Assembly: GCA_964383845.1 (NCBI GenBank)
Contig: CAYLIF010000009.1
Location: 1-51,119 of the forward strand
DNA: 51,119 nucleotides
Source of the DNA: JAAZGD01 sp964383845
GTDB lineage: Bacteria; Bacillota; Clostridia; Peptostreptococcales; Anaerovoracaceae
Direction: 5' to 3'
Positions 8,825-17,940 of this stretch are shown one piece after another. The notes under the pieces are model-generated. The model was not told the origin of the DNA. It searched no databases and worked only from the letters and a program-made list of their open reading frames with translations. The translations under genes and the position numbers were made by a program. Numbering within the stretch: position 1 is the first letter of the stretch; each line of letters opens with the position of its first letter.

Positions 8825-10582
8825 ATGGCCATATTGAAGAGAACAAACATGTGCGGACATTTAAATGTCCAAAATCTAGGGGACGAAGTAGTACTAAATG
8901 GATGGGTTGCTAAAGCAAGAGACCAGGGTGGTTTAGTTTTTGTGGACTTGAGAGATAAAACCGGTCTTACACAAATAATATTTGATGATTCTACACCCCA
9001 AGGTTTACTAGAACAAGCAAAATCATTACACGGCGAATTTGTTATAGGAATCAAGGGAATAGTTCGGAATAGACAGACCCCTAACCCCGACATCTCAACA
9101 GGAGAGATAGAAGTTGCTGCAACCGAGATGGTTATATATTCAGTGGCTGAAACTCCTCCTATTTATATTAAAGACGATGATCAGGTGGACGAAAACTTGA
9201 GATTAAAATACAGATATTTGGATATGCGAAAAGCAAAGATGCAAAAAAACTTTGCTCTTCGCCATCAGATTACAAAAATTGCAAGAGATTATTATGAAGA
9301 ACAAGGATTCACTGAAGTAGAGACTCCCATGCTTATTAAACCTACACCTGAAGGAGCAAGGGACTATCTAGTTCCTTCCCGTGTTAATGGAGGCAAATTT
9401 TATGCTTTGCCTCAATCACCGCAAATGTACAAGCAATTGTTAATGGTTGGTGGAACAGATAGATACATGCAAATAGTCAAATGCTTTCGAGATGAAGATT
9501 TAAGAGCAGATAGGCAGCCTGAATTTACTCAAATAGACTTGGAGATGTCATTTGTAGAAGTTGACGATGTTTTAGAAATTCAAGAAGGTTTTATTGTTAA
9601 ACTTATGAAAGAGTCTATGGGTGTGGAGATCTCCAGACCTTTTCCTAGAATAACTTACGATGAAGCTATGGAAAGATATGGATCAGACAAACCAGACACT
9701 AGATTTGATTTTGAATTAAAGAAATTAAATCAGTACTTTGTGGATTGTGGCTTTGTTGTTTTCGATCAAGCCTTAGAAAATGGTGGCGATATTAGAGGAA
9801 TCTGTATTACTGACGGCGCTAATGCTTTTTCGAGAAAAGATATAGATAAAATGACCGAGTCCATCAAACACTTTAAAGCTAAGGGTATGATTTGGATTAA
9901 AATCGATGACAAAGGTATAACTTCATCAGTTAATAAGTTTTTCAATGAAGATCAGCTTAGAGAGGTGGCAAGGGTTTTCGAAGCTGGTCCTGGAGATCTC
10001 ATTCTAATCGTTGCAGATCAACCTAAGATTGTTTTTGATAGTCTGGGATTTTTGAGAAGAGATTTGGCAGGGAAATTAGGTCTATTAGACAACAAAACTT
10101 TTAATTATCTCTGGGTAGTTGATTTTCCACTCTATGAACAAAATGATGATGGCTCTTTAACTGCCATGCATCATCCCTTTACATCACCTAAATTAGAGGA
10201 TATTCCATTATTAAAAGAAGAACCGTTAAAGGTTAAGGCTCAGGCATATGATTTGGTATTAAACGGCGTTGAACTTGGTGGCGGATCCATAAGGATTCAC
10301 AACAGAGACCTACAAAAAACAATGTTTGAAGTTCTTGGAATAAGTGATGAACAAGCAGAAGATAAATTCGGTTTTTTATTAGAAGCTTTTAGATATGGAA
10401 CTCCTCCACATGGTGGTATTGCCTTTGGTTTGGACCGTATAGCTATGCTGCTGGCTGGAGAGAAAAGTATCCGGGAAATGATTGCATTTCCAAAGAACCA
10501 GAACGCTCAGTGTTTGGTTTCTGGTGCCCCTAGTGAAGCAAACGATGCTCAATTAGAGGAACTTTCGATTAAATTGAGGTAG
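8825..10582 (+). CDS. aspS: Aspartate--tRNA ligase, bacterial type
   Basis: This class II synthetase is 585 aa long, the bacterial length, because of the inserted GAD domain at about residues 290-420. An N-terminal OB-fold anticodon-binding domain occupies about 15-105. Class II motif 2 is at FRDEDLRADRQPEFTQ and motif 3 at GIAFGLDRIAML. I cannot tell by eye whether it is discriminating or also charges tRNA-Asn. GGGAG upstream serves the ATG. The next gene starts at the base after its stop. Confidence 0.97.
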   Translation: MAILKRTNMCGHLNVQNLGDEVVLNGWVAKARDQGGLVFVDLRDKTGLTQIIFDDSTPQGLLEQAKSLHGEFVIGIKGIVRNRQTPNPDISTGEIEVAATEMVIYSVAETPPIYIKDDDQVDENLRLKYRYLDMRKAKMQKNFALRHQITKIARDYYEEQGFTEVETPMLIKPTPEGARDYLVPSRVNGGKFYALPQSPQMYKQLLMVGGTDRYMQIVKCFRDEDLRADRQPEFTQIDLEMSFVEVDDVLEIQEGFIVKLMKESMGVEISRPFPRITYDEAMERYGSDKPDTRFDFELKKLNQYFVDCGFVVFDQALENGGDIRGICITDGANAFSRKDIDKMTESIKHFKAKGMIWIKIDDKGITSSVNKFFNEDQLREVARVFEAGPGDLILIVADQPKIVFDSLGFLRRDLAGKLGLLDNKTFNYLWVVDFPLYEQNDDGSLTAMHHPFTSPKLEDIPLLKEEPLKVKAQAYDLVLNGVELGGGSIRIHNRDLQKTMFEVLGISDEQAEDKFGFLLEAFRYGTPPHGGIAFGLDRIAMLLAGEKSIREMIAFPKNQNAQCLVSGAPSEANDAQLEELSIKLR

Positions 10583-11755
10583 ATGATGAAAATAGGAATC
10601 TTTGGAGGTACATTTGATCCCGTTCATAATGGACATATAGCCTTAGCAAAAAGTGCAATAAAACAAGTTCCTTTTGACAAATTAATAGTTGTTCCAGCTA
10701 GAATACAGCCTTTCAAAGTTCATCAAGATGTTACTTCTGGTGAACACAGAGAGAATATGCTTAAATTAGCTTTTAAAGATGTCCCGGAGGCTGAAGTAAG
10801 TAGTTACGAACTTAAAAAAAAGGGTATATCATATACAGTTGACACAATGAATTATTTCAAAAATAAGTATCCTAATGATAGTGTTTGTTTTGTTATGGGA
10901 ACAGATGCATTTTTAAAAATTCTGGATTGGAAAAATTCAGAGGATTTATTGAAAGAATACCCCTTTGTTATTGGTGGGAGACCTGGATATAACGAAAAAG
11001 ATTTAAAGGAAGTTGCTAAGGAAGTTGTTGAAAGATACGGTACCACTTTATTTTTTCTGGATAATGACTTGGTTAAACAAGAATCAACTCAAATTAGAAA
11101 TGGAGCTGTGAAAGAGGGTAATTTAGGATCCTCTGTTCCAAAAAATGTAGAGGAGTATATCCTTGCAAATGGACTATATCTCAATGAAGATATCCGTCAG
11201 TATATTCAAAAAAATTATTCCGAGAAAAGAAAAGCGCACACACTACAAGTTGAAATCACTGGAGTGAAATTAGGACTGCTTTATGGTGGAGATATAGAAA
11301 AAATAAGGACAGCAGCTCTTTTTCATGATATTTGTAGAGGAATGGGGAATGACCAGCTAAATCAGTACATAAAAGAGTTTGGGCTTTCTGAAAAATATTT
11401 AGACAACCCTGATTTAGCTCACGGCAAAGTGGGTGCAGAACTGATGGTTAGAGATTTTGGAATAGATGATGAAGATATTTTAAATGCAGTTAGGTATCAT
11501 ACAACATCTAGAAAAGGCATGAGTCTTTTGGAAAAGATAATCTACCTTGCCGACGTAATCGAGCCTGGACGCAACTATGCCGGAGTAGAAGAGCTAAGAG
11601 AACTTGCCTTTATAGACCTAGATAAGGCTATTTTGGCTTCCTTAGACCAATCCATATCATTTGTAAAGGAAAAAGGTTATGATTTAGATAATAATACAGT
11701 TGAAGCGAAAAATTATATCAAAGAAAAAATAAAGGAGGATCTGAATGGAAAATAA
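10583..11755 (+). CDS. nadD: Fused nicotinate-nucleotide adenylyltransferase (NadD) and YqeK HD-domain hydrolase
   Basis: Two proteins that are normally encoded by adjacent genes are joined in one 390-aa chain. Residues 1 to about 200 are NadD, which makes deamido-NAD precursor from NaMN and ATP: GGTFDPVHNGH nucleotide-binding loop, GTDAF, and STQIRNG near the end. Residues from about 205 are a YqeK-type HD domain: HTLQVE, LFHDICRG, YHTTSRKGM and YLADVIEPGR. YqeK proteins have been characterised as symmetrical Ap4A hydrolases. No stop or frameshift separates the halves. rsfS overlaps by 11 bases, keeping the known nadD-yqeK-rsfS order. Confidence 0.93.
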   Translation: MMKIGIFGGTFDPVHNGHIALAKSAIKQVPFDKLIVVPARIQPFKVHQDVTSGEHRENMLKLAFKDVPEAEVSSYELKKKGISYTVDTMNYFKNKYPNDSVCFVMGTDAFLKILDWKNSEDLLKEYPFVIGGRPGYNEKDLKEVAKEVVERYGTTLFFLDNDLVKQESTQIRNGAVKEGNLGSSVPKNVEEYILANGLYLNEDIRQYIQKNYSEKRKAHTLQVEITGVKLGLLYGGDIEKIRTAALFHDICRGMGNDQLNQYIKEFGLSEKYLDNPDLAHGKVGAELMVRDFGIDDEDILNAVRYHTTSRKGMSLLEKIIYLADVIEPGRNYAGVEELRELAFIDLDKAILASLDQSISFVKEKGYDLDNNTVEAKNYIKEKIKEDLNGK

Positions 11756-12101
11756 AGAACTAGCATTAAAAGCGGCAAAAATCTTGAACGAAAAAAAAGC
11801 TCGAGATATAATTATTATAGATATAAGGGAGAAGGCATCTTTTGCAGACTTTTTTGTTCTGGCATCAGGAAGTAGTGAAAGACAAGTTGGAACCCTAAGC
11901 GAGGAAGTAGAAGATCGCTTCCAAAGTGAAGGTTTGGCTCCAAAAGGCATCGAAGGTCACAGAAGCTCTGGATGGATTTTGATGGATTATGGAGATGTAA
12001 TTGTTAACGTACTTACAACAGAGATGAGAGAACGATATAATATAGAAAAAGCATGGGGAGACGGAGACTTTATTACTCTGGAGGGCAGCGAAAATGAATG
12101 A
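11745..12101 (+). CDS. rsfS: Ribosome silencing factor RsfS
   Basis: RsfS binds ribosomal protein uL14 and blocks subunit joining when nutrients are scarce. At 118 aa it has the family length, with the landmarks FADFFVLASG, GHRSSGWILMDYGDVIVN and the C-terminal RYNIEKAWGD. The ATG is served by AAAGGAGG inside the end of nadD-yqeK. It overlaps leuS by 8 bases. Confidence 0.96.
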   Translation: MENKELALKAAKILNEKKARDIIIIDIREKASFADFFVLASGSSERQVGTLSEEVEDRFQSEGLAPKGIEGHRSSGWILMDYGDVIVNVLTTEMRERYNIEKAWGDGDFITLEGSENE

Positions 12102-14571
12102 ACGGTACGACTTTAAATCAATAGAAGAAAAATGGCAAGCTTATTGGGAGAAAAACAAGACTTTTGAAGTAACAGAGGATCCTAGCAAAGAGAAATATTA
12201 TCTTTTGGAGATGTTTCCTTATCCTTCAGGTAAACTCCATATGGGACACGTACGTAATTATTCAATTGGAGATGTAATTAGCAGATTTAAGACTATGAAT
12301 GGTTTTAATGTTTTACATCCTATGGGATATGATAGCTTTGGATTGCCTGCGGAAAACGCTGCTATCAAAAATAATGTTGAACCTGCAAAATGGACATGGT
12401 CTAATATTGAAGAAATGACCAGCCAACTAAAAGAAATGGGATTATCATACGATTGGAGTCGAGAAGTAGCCACTTGTCATCCGGGATATTACAAATGGAT
12501 GCAATGGATTTTTATACAGTTTTTCAATCACGGTATCGCTTACAAAAAAGAAAACCCAGTTAATTGGTGTCCCAGCTGTCAAACTGTGCTTGCAAATGAA
12601 CAAGTTGTGGATGGTGGTTGTGAGCGTTGTAGTACCCAGGTGGTCAAGAAGGAATTATCACAATGGTATCTCAAGATTACTGATTATGCAGATAGATTGT
12701 TAAACAATCTTGATGATCTTGATGGATGGCCCAACAAGGTTAAAGTTATGCAGAGCAATTGGATTGGTAAATCCATTGGTGCAGAAGTAGATTTTGAAAT
12801 AGAAGATTATCCTGAAACCTTAAAGATTTTTACCACTCGCCCAGACACTCTATATGGCGTTACCTATATGGTTTTGTCTCCTGAACATCCTTTTGTAAAA
12901 CATCTTATAAAAGGTGGTATACATGAACAAGAGGCAATAAAGTATATAGAAGAATGTCAAAAAATGAGTGATATCGAAAGAACATCAACAGAAAACGAGA
13001 AAACAGGAGTTTTCATTGATAGGTATTCAGTTAATCCTCTAAATGGGAAAAAAGTCCCAATTTACATTTCCGATTATGTCTTAATGGATTACGGTACGGG
13101 AGCAATAATGGCTGTTCCTGCTCATGATCAAAGAGACTATGAGTTTGCCAAGAAATTCGATTTAGAGATTATCCCAGTTCTTGACCCTGAAAACCCAGAA
13201 ATTGATGTTAAAAACCTGGAAGAAGCATTTATTTCCGATGGAAAGATGATCAACTCAGATCAATTCAATGGAATGCCTAACCTTGAAGCTTTGGAAAAAA
13301 TAACAGAATATGTTGAAGCAAAGGGGATAGGTAAAAAATCAATTAATTTTAGATTAAGAGACTGGCTTATTTCTCGTCAGAGATATTGGGGTACCCCAAT
13401 TCCAATGATTCACTGTGAGGATTGTGGCTGGGTTCCAGAAAAAGAAGAAAACCTCCCTGTTCTGCTTCCCACAGATGTGGAGTTTACTGGAAAAGGTGAA
13501 TCACCTCTTAAAACCTCTAAATCCTTTGCAGTTTGCAGTTGTCCTAAATGCGGAAAATCTGCCACTAGAGAAATGGACACAATGGACACTTTTCTGGATA
13601 GCTCATGGTACTTTTTAAGGTATTGCGACCCAAGAAATGAAGAACAAGCTTGGGATTATGAAAAGCAAAAATACTGGATGAATGTTGATCAGTACATTGG
13701 TGGAGTGGAGCATGCCATTCTTCATTTATTGTATTCTAGATTCTTCCAAATGGCCTTTTATGACTGGGGTTTAGTGTCCCATCAAGAACCATTTGAAAAC
13801 CTTTTAACACAAGGCATGGTTATAAAAGATGGAAGAAAAATGAGCAAATCTTTGGGGAACGTAGTCTCACCAGAAGAAATAATAAGCAAGTACGGTGCAG
13901 ACACTGCCAGATTATTTATTTTATTTGCAGCACCCCCTGACAGAGAACTTGATTGGTCTGAAGCAGGAGTTGAGGGGGCATTTAGGTTCCTAAATCGTGT
14001 ATATAGAGTTGTTTTCGAACTTGCCGAAGAAGTAAAGGTGGCTCCACAAAATTACACTTTAGAAAACGATATGGACAAGGAATTAGCATATAGGCTTAGC
14101 CATTCCATTAAAAGATGTACGGAAGATATTGGTGGGCGTTTCAACTTTAACACCGCAATTTCTTCTATTATGGAATTAGTTAACGAGCTATATAAGTATA
14201 AAGAACAAGAACATCGAAACATAGGACTATTAGCGGAGACTATTAATAGCCTTGTATTAATTTTATCACCATTTGTGCCTCATATTTGTGAGGAAATGTG
14301 GGAAAACCTTGGTAACACTGAAACTCTATATCGACATCCTTGGCCAACTTATGATGAAAAGGCCTTAGTGAAGGAAAGCGTAGAAGTTGTAGTACAAATC
14401 AATGGTAAAGTTAAAGAAAGACTAAATGTTCAATGTGGACTTTCAAAAGAAAACTTCGAAAAAACTTGTCTGGAACAACAGTCGGTAGAACTATTAATCA
14501 AAGACAAAAAAATCATTAAAATTGTTGCAGTTCCTGATAAGTTATTAAATATTGTAGTAATGAAGGAGTAA
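12094..14571 (+). CDS. leuS: Leucine--tRNA ligase
   Basis: This is a class I synthetase of 825 aa, the usual bacterial length. The HIGH box is HMGH near residue 49 and the KMSKS box lies near 583 (DGRKMSKSLGN). The CP1 editing domain is present (FTTRPDTLYG, GTGAIMAVPAHDQRD), with a Cys-rich knuckle in the N-terminal third and a second zinc-ribbon-like CxxC pair before the WYFLRYCDP region. The ATG lies inside rsfS, so the two are translationally coupled. The tRNA-Leu at the window start is not linked in any visible way. Confidence 0.97.
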   Translation: MNERYDFKSIEEKWQAYWEKNKTFEVTEDPSKEKYYLLEMFPYPSGKLHMGHVRNYSIGDVISRFKTMNGFNVLHPMGYDSFGLPAENAAIKNNVEPAKWTWSNIEEMTSQLKEMGLSYDWSREVATCHPGYYKWMQWIFIQFFNHGIAYKKENPVNWCPSCQTVLANEQVVDGGCERCSTQVVKKELSQWYLKITDYADRLLNNLDDLDGWPNKVKVMQSNWIGKSIGAEVDFEIEDYPETLKIFTTRPDTLYGVTYMVLSPEHPFVKHLIKGGIHEQEAIKYIEECQKMSDIERTSTENEKTGVFIDRYSVNPLNGKKVPIYISDYVLMDYGTGAIMAVPAHDQRDYEFAKKFDLEIIPVLDPENPEIDVKNLEEAFISDGKMINSDQFNGMPNLEALEKITEYVEAKGIGKKSINFRLRDWLISRQRYWGTPIPMIHCEDCGWVPEKEENLPVLLPTDVEFTGKGESPLKTSKSFAVCSCPKCGKSATREMDTMDTFLDSSWYFLRYCDPRNEEQAWDYEKQKYWMNVDQYIGGVEHAILHLLYSRFFQMAFYDWGLVSHQEPFENLLTQGMVIKDGRKMSKSLGNVVSPEEIISKYGADTARLFILFAAPPDRELDWSEAGVEGAFRFLNRVYRVVFELAEEVKVAPQNYTLENDMDKELAYRLSHSIKRCTEDIGGRFNFNTAISSIMELVNELYKYKEQEHRNIGLLAETINSLVLILSPFVPHICEEMWENLGNTETLYRHPWPTYDEKALVKESVEVVVQINGKVKERLNVQCGLSKENFEKTCLEQQSVELLIKDKKIIKIVAVPDKLLNIVVMKE

Positions 14572-14591
14572 AAAGAGGAGAAAAATTATAT

Positions 14592-16271
14592 ATGAAAGAA
14601 AGTAAAATAACGCGTTCGGGTAAAGTCCTGAAAGTAATCCCAATAGGAGGTCTTTCTGAAATCGGCAAGAATATGACGGTTTTAGAATATGGTAATGATC
14701 TCATAATAGTGGATTGCGGTATGACTTTCCCTGAAGACGAGCAATTTGGAATTGACATAGTCATTTCCGATTTCACATACCTTGAGGAAAATGCCAAAAA
14801 GATAAGAGGCTTGGTTTTGACTCATGGTCATGAAGACCACATTGGTGGTATTCCATACTTGTTGAAAAAATTAAATGTTCCCATATGGGGGACTAGATTT
14901 ACGGTTGGATTAGTTGAAAATAGATTAAAAGAACATAATTTAAAGGCTAAGCTGAATAGAATAACCCCAGGTGACACTATTAAGCTTGGGTGTTTCACAA
15001 TTGACACAATTAGAACGACCCATTCAATAGCAGATGCCATTTGTCTTGCTATTGACACCCCAGCAGGTCTTATCTTCCATACGGGAGACTTTAAAATCGA
15101 CTATACTCCAGTAGATGGAGACCCTATTGATCTTCAGAAATTTGCGGAAATAGGAAAGCGCGGAGTAACCCTTATGTTAGCCGATTCGACTAATGCTGAG
15201 AGACCAGGATTTACTAAGTCAGAAAAACTAGTAGGCGAAACTTTAGACAGTATTTTAAGGGATCACGAAACAAGAATTATAGTTGCAACATTTTCAAGTA
15301 ACGTTCATCGAGTCCAAAAAATAGTGGATGCAGCAGTTAAGTATAACCGCAAGGTGGCTATTTCTGGAAGAAGTATGGTAAACAACGTAAAACTAGCAAC
15401 TGAATTAAAATACTTAAAGATTCCCGACGGAGTTTTGGTAGACTTAAATAAGACCAAGAGTTATAAAAGCGATGAACTGGTAATTGTAACTACAGGATCC
15501 CAAGGAGAGCCTCTAAGCGCCTTGTCTAGAATGGCAAGCAAAGAACATAGAGCAGTTCAGATAAAGCAAGGAGATGTTGTAATACTAAGCTCCAGCCCTG
15601 TTCCTGGGAATGAAACGTCGGTTTCAAATGTAGTCAATAAACTTTTTGAACAAGGAGCCAAGGTAATATATTCAGATATAGCAGATATTCATGTTTCAGG
15701 ACATGCCTGTGTGGAAGAGCTTAAGCTGATTCACTCACTTATCAGACCTAAATACTTTGTACCTGTCCATGGTGAATATCGCCATCTTTATCGTCATGCT
15801 CAGTTAGCTGAAAATCTAGGCATGAATCGGGATGATATATTCATAATGGCTAATGGAGACTGCCTTCTTATCGACAAACATAAAGCTGAACATATCAAGG
15901 ACGTTGTACCTGCGGAAGCGGTATTGGTAGATGGCTTGGGTGTTGGTGACGTAGGTAATATAGTACTTAAAGATCGAAGGATGCTGTCAGAGGCAGGCTT
16001 AATAATAGTTGCAGCATCTCTTGATAGAGCTACAGGAGAAGTAGTTTCTGGTCCTGAGATTGTATCTAGAGGCTTTGTTTATGTAAGAGAGAATGAAGAC
16101 CTTATATGTGAGGCAAGGGAAGTGGCTGCAGCAATACTTGCAAAGCCATCAGGAGGAAACCGCAAAGACTGGAACTCGAGAAAAACAGCAGTAAGAGATG
16201 GATTGAAAACATTTATTTATGAGAAAACGAAGCGTAATCCCATTATTTTAACAATTTTTTTGGAGGTGTAA
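14592..16271 (+). CDS. rnj: Ribonuclease J
   Basis: RNase J is a metallo-beta-lactamase/beta-CASP ribonuclease with 5'-to-3' exo- and endonuclease activity, central to mRNA turnover in Firmicutes. The 559-aa protein has the zinc motif THGHEDHIGG, HTGDFKIDY, the beta-CASP motifs (FSSNVHRVQKIVDAA, SGHACVEELK, VPVHGEYRHL) and the C-terminal domain. Only one RNase J gene is in the window, so I do not assign J1 or J2. GAGGAG lies 13 bases before the ATG, a somewhat long spacing. Confidence 0.95.
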   Translation: MKESKITRSGKVLKVIPIGGLSEIGKNMTVLEYGNDLIIVDCGMTFPEDEQFGIDIVISDFTYLEENAKKIRGLVLTHGHEDHIGGIPYLLKKLNVPIWGTRFTVGLVENRLKEHNLKAKLNRITPGDTIKLGCFTIDTIRTTHSIADAICLAIDTPAGLIFHTGDFKIDYTPVDGDPIDLQKFAEIGKRGVTLMLADSTNAERPGFTKSEKLVGETLDSILRDHETRIIVATFSSNVHRVQKIVDAAVKYNRKVAISGRSMVNNVKLATELKYLKIPDGVLVDLNKTKSYKSDELVIVTTGSQGEPLSALSRMASKEHRAVQIKQGDVVILSSSPVPGNETSVSNVVNKLFEQGAKVIYSDIADIHVSGHACVEELKLIHSLIRPKYFVPVHGEYRHLYRHAQLAENLGMNRDDIFIMANGDCLLIDKHKAEHIKDVVPAEAVLVDGLGVGDVGNIVLKDRRMLSEAGLIIVAASLDRATGEVVSGPEIVSRGFVYVRENEDLICEAREVAAAILAKPSGGNRKDWNSRKTAVRDGLKTFIYEKTKRNPIILTIFLEV

Positions 16272-16272
16272 A

Positions 16273-16626
16273 ATGAACGTTTATGATGAAGCACACAGCT
16301 TGGCAAAAGCCATAAAAGAATCCGACGAATTTAAAGAATACGATGCAACCAAGAAAAAGGTGGATGAAAACCCAGAGCTTGCTAAAATGCTTGCAGACTT
16401 TCAAGGCAAACAATTAGAACTTCAAACCAAACAAATGATGGGAGAAGAAATGGGCCCTGAAATGATGGAGTCTATTCAAACACTCTATACCATTATTATG
16501 AAAAATCCAGTTGCTGCAGAGCACATGCAAAATGAAATGAGATTCTCTATGATGATGAACGATGTTTATCAAATATTAGGAGATGCCATGGGAATGGGCA
16601 GTTTTCTAAAGGGTGGAGATAATTAA
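16273..16626 (+). CDS. YlbF/YmcA family protein
   Basis: This small helical protein (117 aa) of the Com_YlbF family shows MNVYDEAHSLAKAIKES at the N-terminus and FQGKQLELQ in the central helix. In Bacillus the relatives YlbF, YmcA and YaaT form the Y-complex that steers RNase Y. Its position directly after an RNase J gene fits a role in RNA turnover, but that is inference. GGAGG sits 6 bases before the ATG. The stop shares one base with the next start. Confidence 0.85.
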   Translation: MNVYDEAHSLAKAIKESDEFKEYDATKKKVDENPELAKMLADFQGKQLELQTKQMMGEEMGPEMMESIQTLYTIIMKNPVAAEHMQNEMRFSMMMNDVYQILGDAMGMGSFLKGGDN

Positions 16627-17327
16627 TGGCAGCTGTAAAAACTCCCAATGAATTACTGGCAATTATCAAAGCATCTGCCATGAACGATGCATGCTTTCAA
16701 CATATTTTAGGGTATTTGCAAGTTGGTATAACAGAAATAGAAATTGCTGATGAAATTTACAAGGTCTTGAAAAAATTGGGGGCTGAAGACTTAGCTTTCC
16801 CTACAATTGCAGTGGCAGGAAAAAATGGCGCTGATCCACACGGAATTCCTTCGGAATATAAAATACAAGAAGGGGATTTTCTAACTCTAGATTTTGGAGC
16901 AGTTGTAGAAGGTTATTGTGGGGATTTCACCAGAACAGTTGCAATTGGAAGAGCCACACCCTTTATGAAGAAAATATATAATATTGTCTTGGCTGCACAA
17001 TTAGCAGGAGTAGATGCTTGCTTTCACGGCGCAAAGCTAAGAGATGTGGATCAAGCCGGTAGAAGCATTATTGAAGCTGCAGGATATGGTAAATATTTTG
17101 TTCATGGTACTGGCCATGGCGTAGGCACACAAGTTCATGAAGAACCATATATCAATACCAAAGCTACAGATCAAGAATTCTTAAGTGAAAACATGGCTGT
17201 TACAATAGAACCCGGAATTTACATTCCAGACAAACTAGGTGTTAGAATAGAAGACTTGGTGATTATCACTTCATTTGGGGTAATAAATACCAATAATTCT
17301 TCAAAAGAGTTATGTATTATTAAATAA
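16626..17327 (+). CDS. M24 family metallopeptidase lacking the N-terminal creatinase domain
   Basis: This is a pita-bread-fold peptidase related to Xaa-Pro aminopeptidase. All five metal ligands are visible: Asp89, Asp100, His164 (HGTGHGVG), Glu195 (IEPG) and Glu209 (VRIED). The protein is only 233 aa. Xaa-Pro aminopeptidases are around 350 aa and carry a creatinase-N domain, whereas this one begins right at the domain boundary with KTPNELLAIIKAS. Active-site sequences (HEEPYI, EPGIYIP) look like the Xaa-Pro type rather than methionine aminopeptidase. It precedes efp, as the peptidase does in many Clostridia. The start ATG overlaps the YlbF stop, and no missing domain is encoded upstream in another frame. 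Confidence 0.88.
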   Translation: MAAVKTPNELLAIIKASAMNDACFQHILGYLQVGITEIEIADEIYKVLKKLGAEDLAFPTIAVAGKNGADPHGIPSEYKIQEGDFLTLDFGAVVEGYCGDFTRTVAIGRATPFMKKIYNIVLAAQLAGVDACFHGAKLRDVDQAGRSIIEAAGYGKYFVHGTGHGVGTQVHEEPYINTKATDQEFLSENMAVTIEPGIYIPDKLGVRIEDLVIITSFGVINTNNSSKELCIIK

Positions 17328-17346
17328 TAGAATAGGAGCAAATACA

Positions 17347-17907
17347 ATGATTTATGCAGGGGATTTTCGTAAAGGTGTCACCTTTGAGATCAATGGTGAG
17401 CCTCATGTGGTAATTGACTTTCAACATGTTAAGCCTGGAAAAGGTGCTGCTTTTGTCCGCACCAAGTACAAGAATGTTTTAACGGGAGCAACTCGAGAAG
17501 AAGCATTTAATCCAGCTGATAAGTTTCCAAAAGCTCGCATCGAGACCAAACAGATGCAGTATCTTTATAGTGATGGAGAGCTTTATTACTTTATGGATCA
17601 GGCAACCTTTGAACAAGTTCCGATTGGATTTGACCAGGTGGAAGATGCTCTTAAGTATATAAGAGAAAATGATGAGGCAACAATAAAGTTTTTCAAGAAC
17701 ATGCCATTTCTTGTTGAGGCCCCTAACTTTGTTAACCTCAAAGTTACCGAAACTGAGCCTGGTATAAAAGGTGATACAGCTACAAATGTTACAAAAGCTG
17801 CAACAGTTGAAACTGGGGCAGTGGTTCAGGTTCCTATTTTTATTGAAGTGGGAGAAACCATTCAAATTGATACCCGAACCGGAGATTATTTGAGCCGTTC
17901 GAAATAA
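17347..17907 (+). CDS. efp: Translation elongation factor P
   Basis: EF-P relieves ribosome stalling at polyproline stretches. At 186 aa it has three beta-barrel domains. The modification site is Lys32 in KPGKGAAF, the same position that is modified with 5-aminopentanol in Bacillus. The C-terminal signature GDTATNVTKAATVETGA and DTRTGDYLSR are present. GGAGC precedes the ATG. Confidence 0.97.
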   Translation: MIYAGDFRKGVTFEINGEPHVVIDFQHVKPGKGAAFVRTKYKNVLTGATREEAFNPADKFPKARIETKQMQYLYSDGELYYFMDQATFEQVPIGFDQVEDALKYIRENDEATIKFFKNMPFLVEAPNFVNLKVTETEPGIKGDTATNVTKAATVETGAVVQVPIFIEVGETIQIDTRTGDYLSRSK

Positions 17908-17940
17908 ATGAAAATATAAGATCATCAGTGAGGTGAAAAA

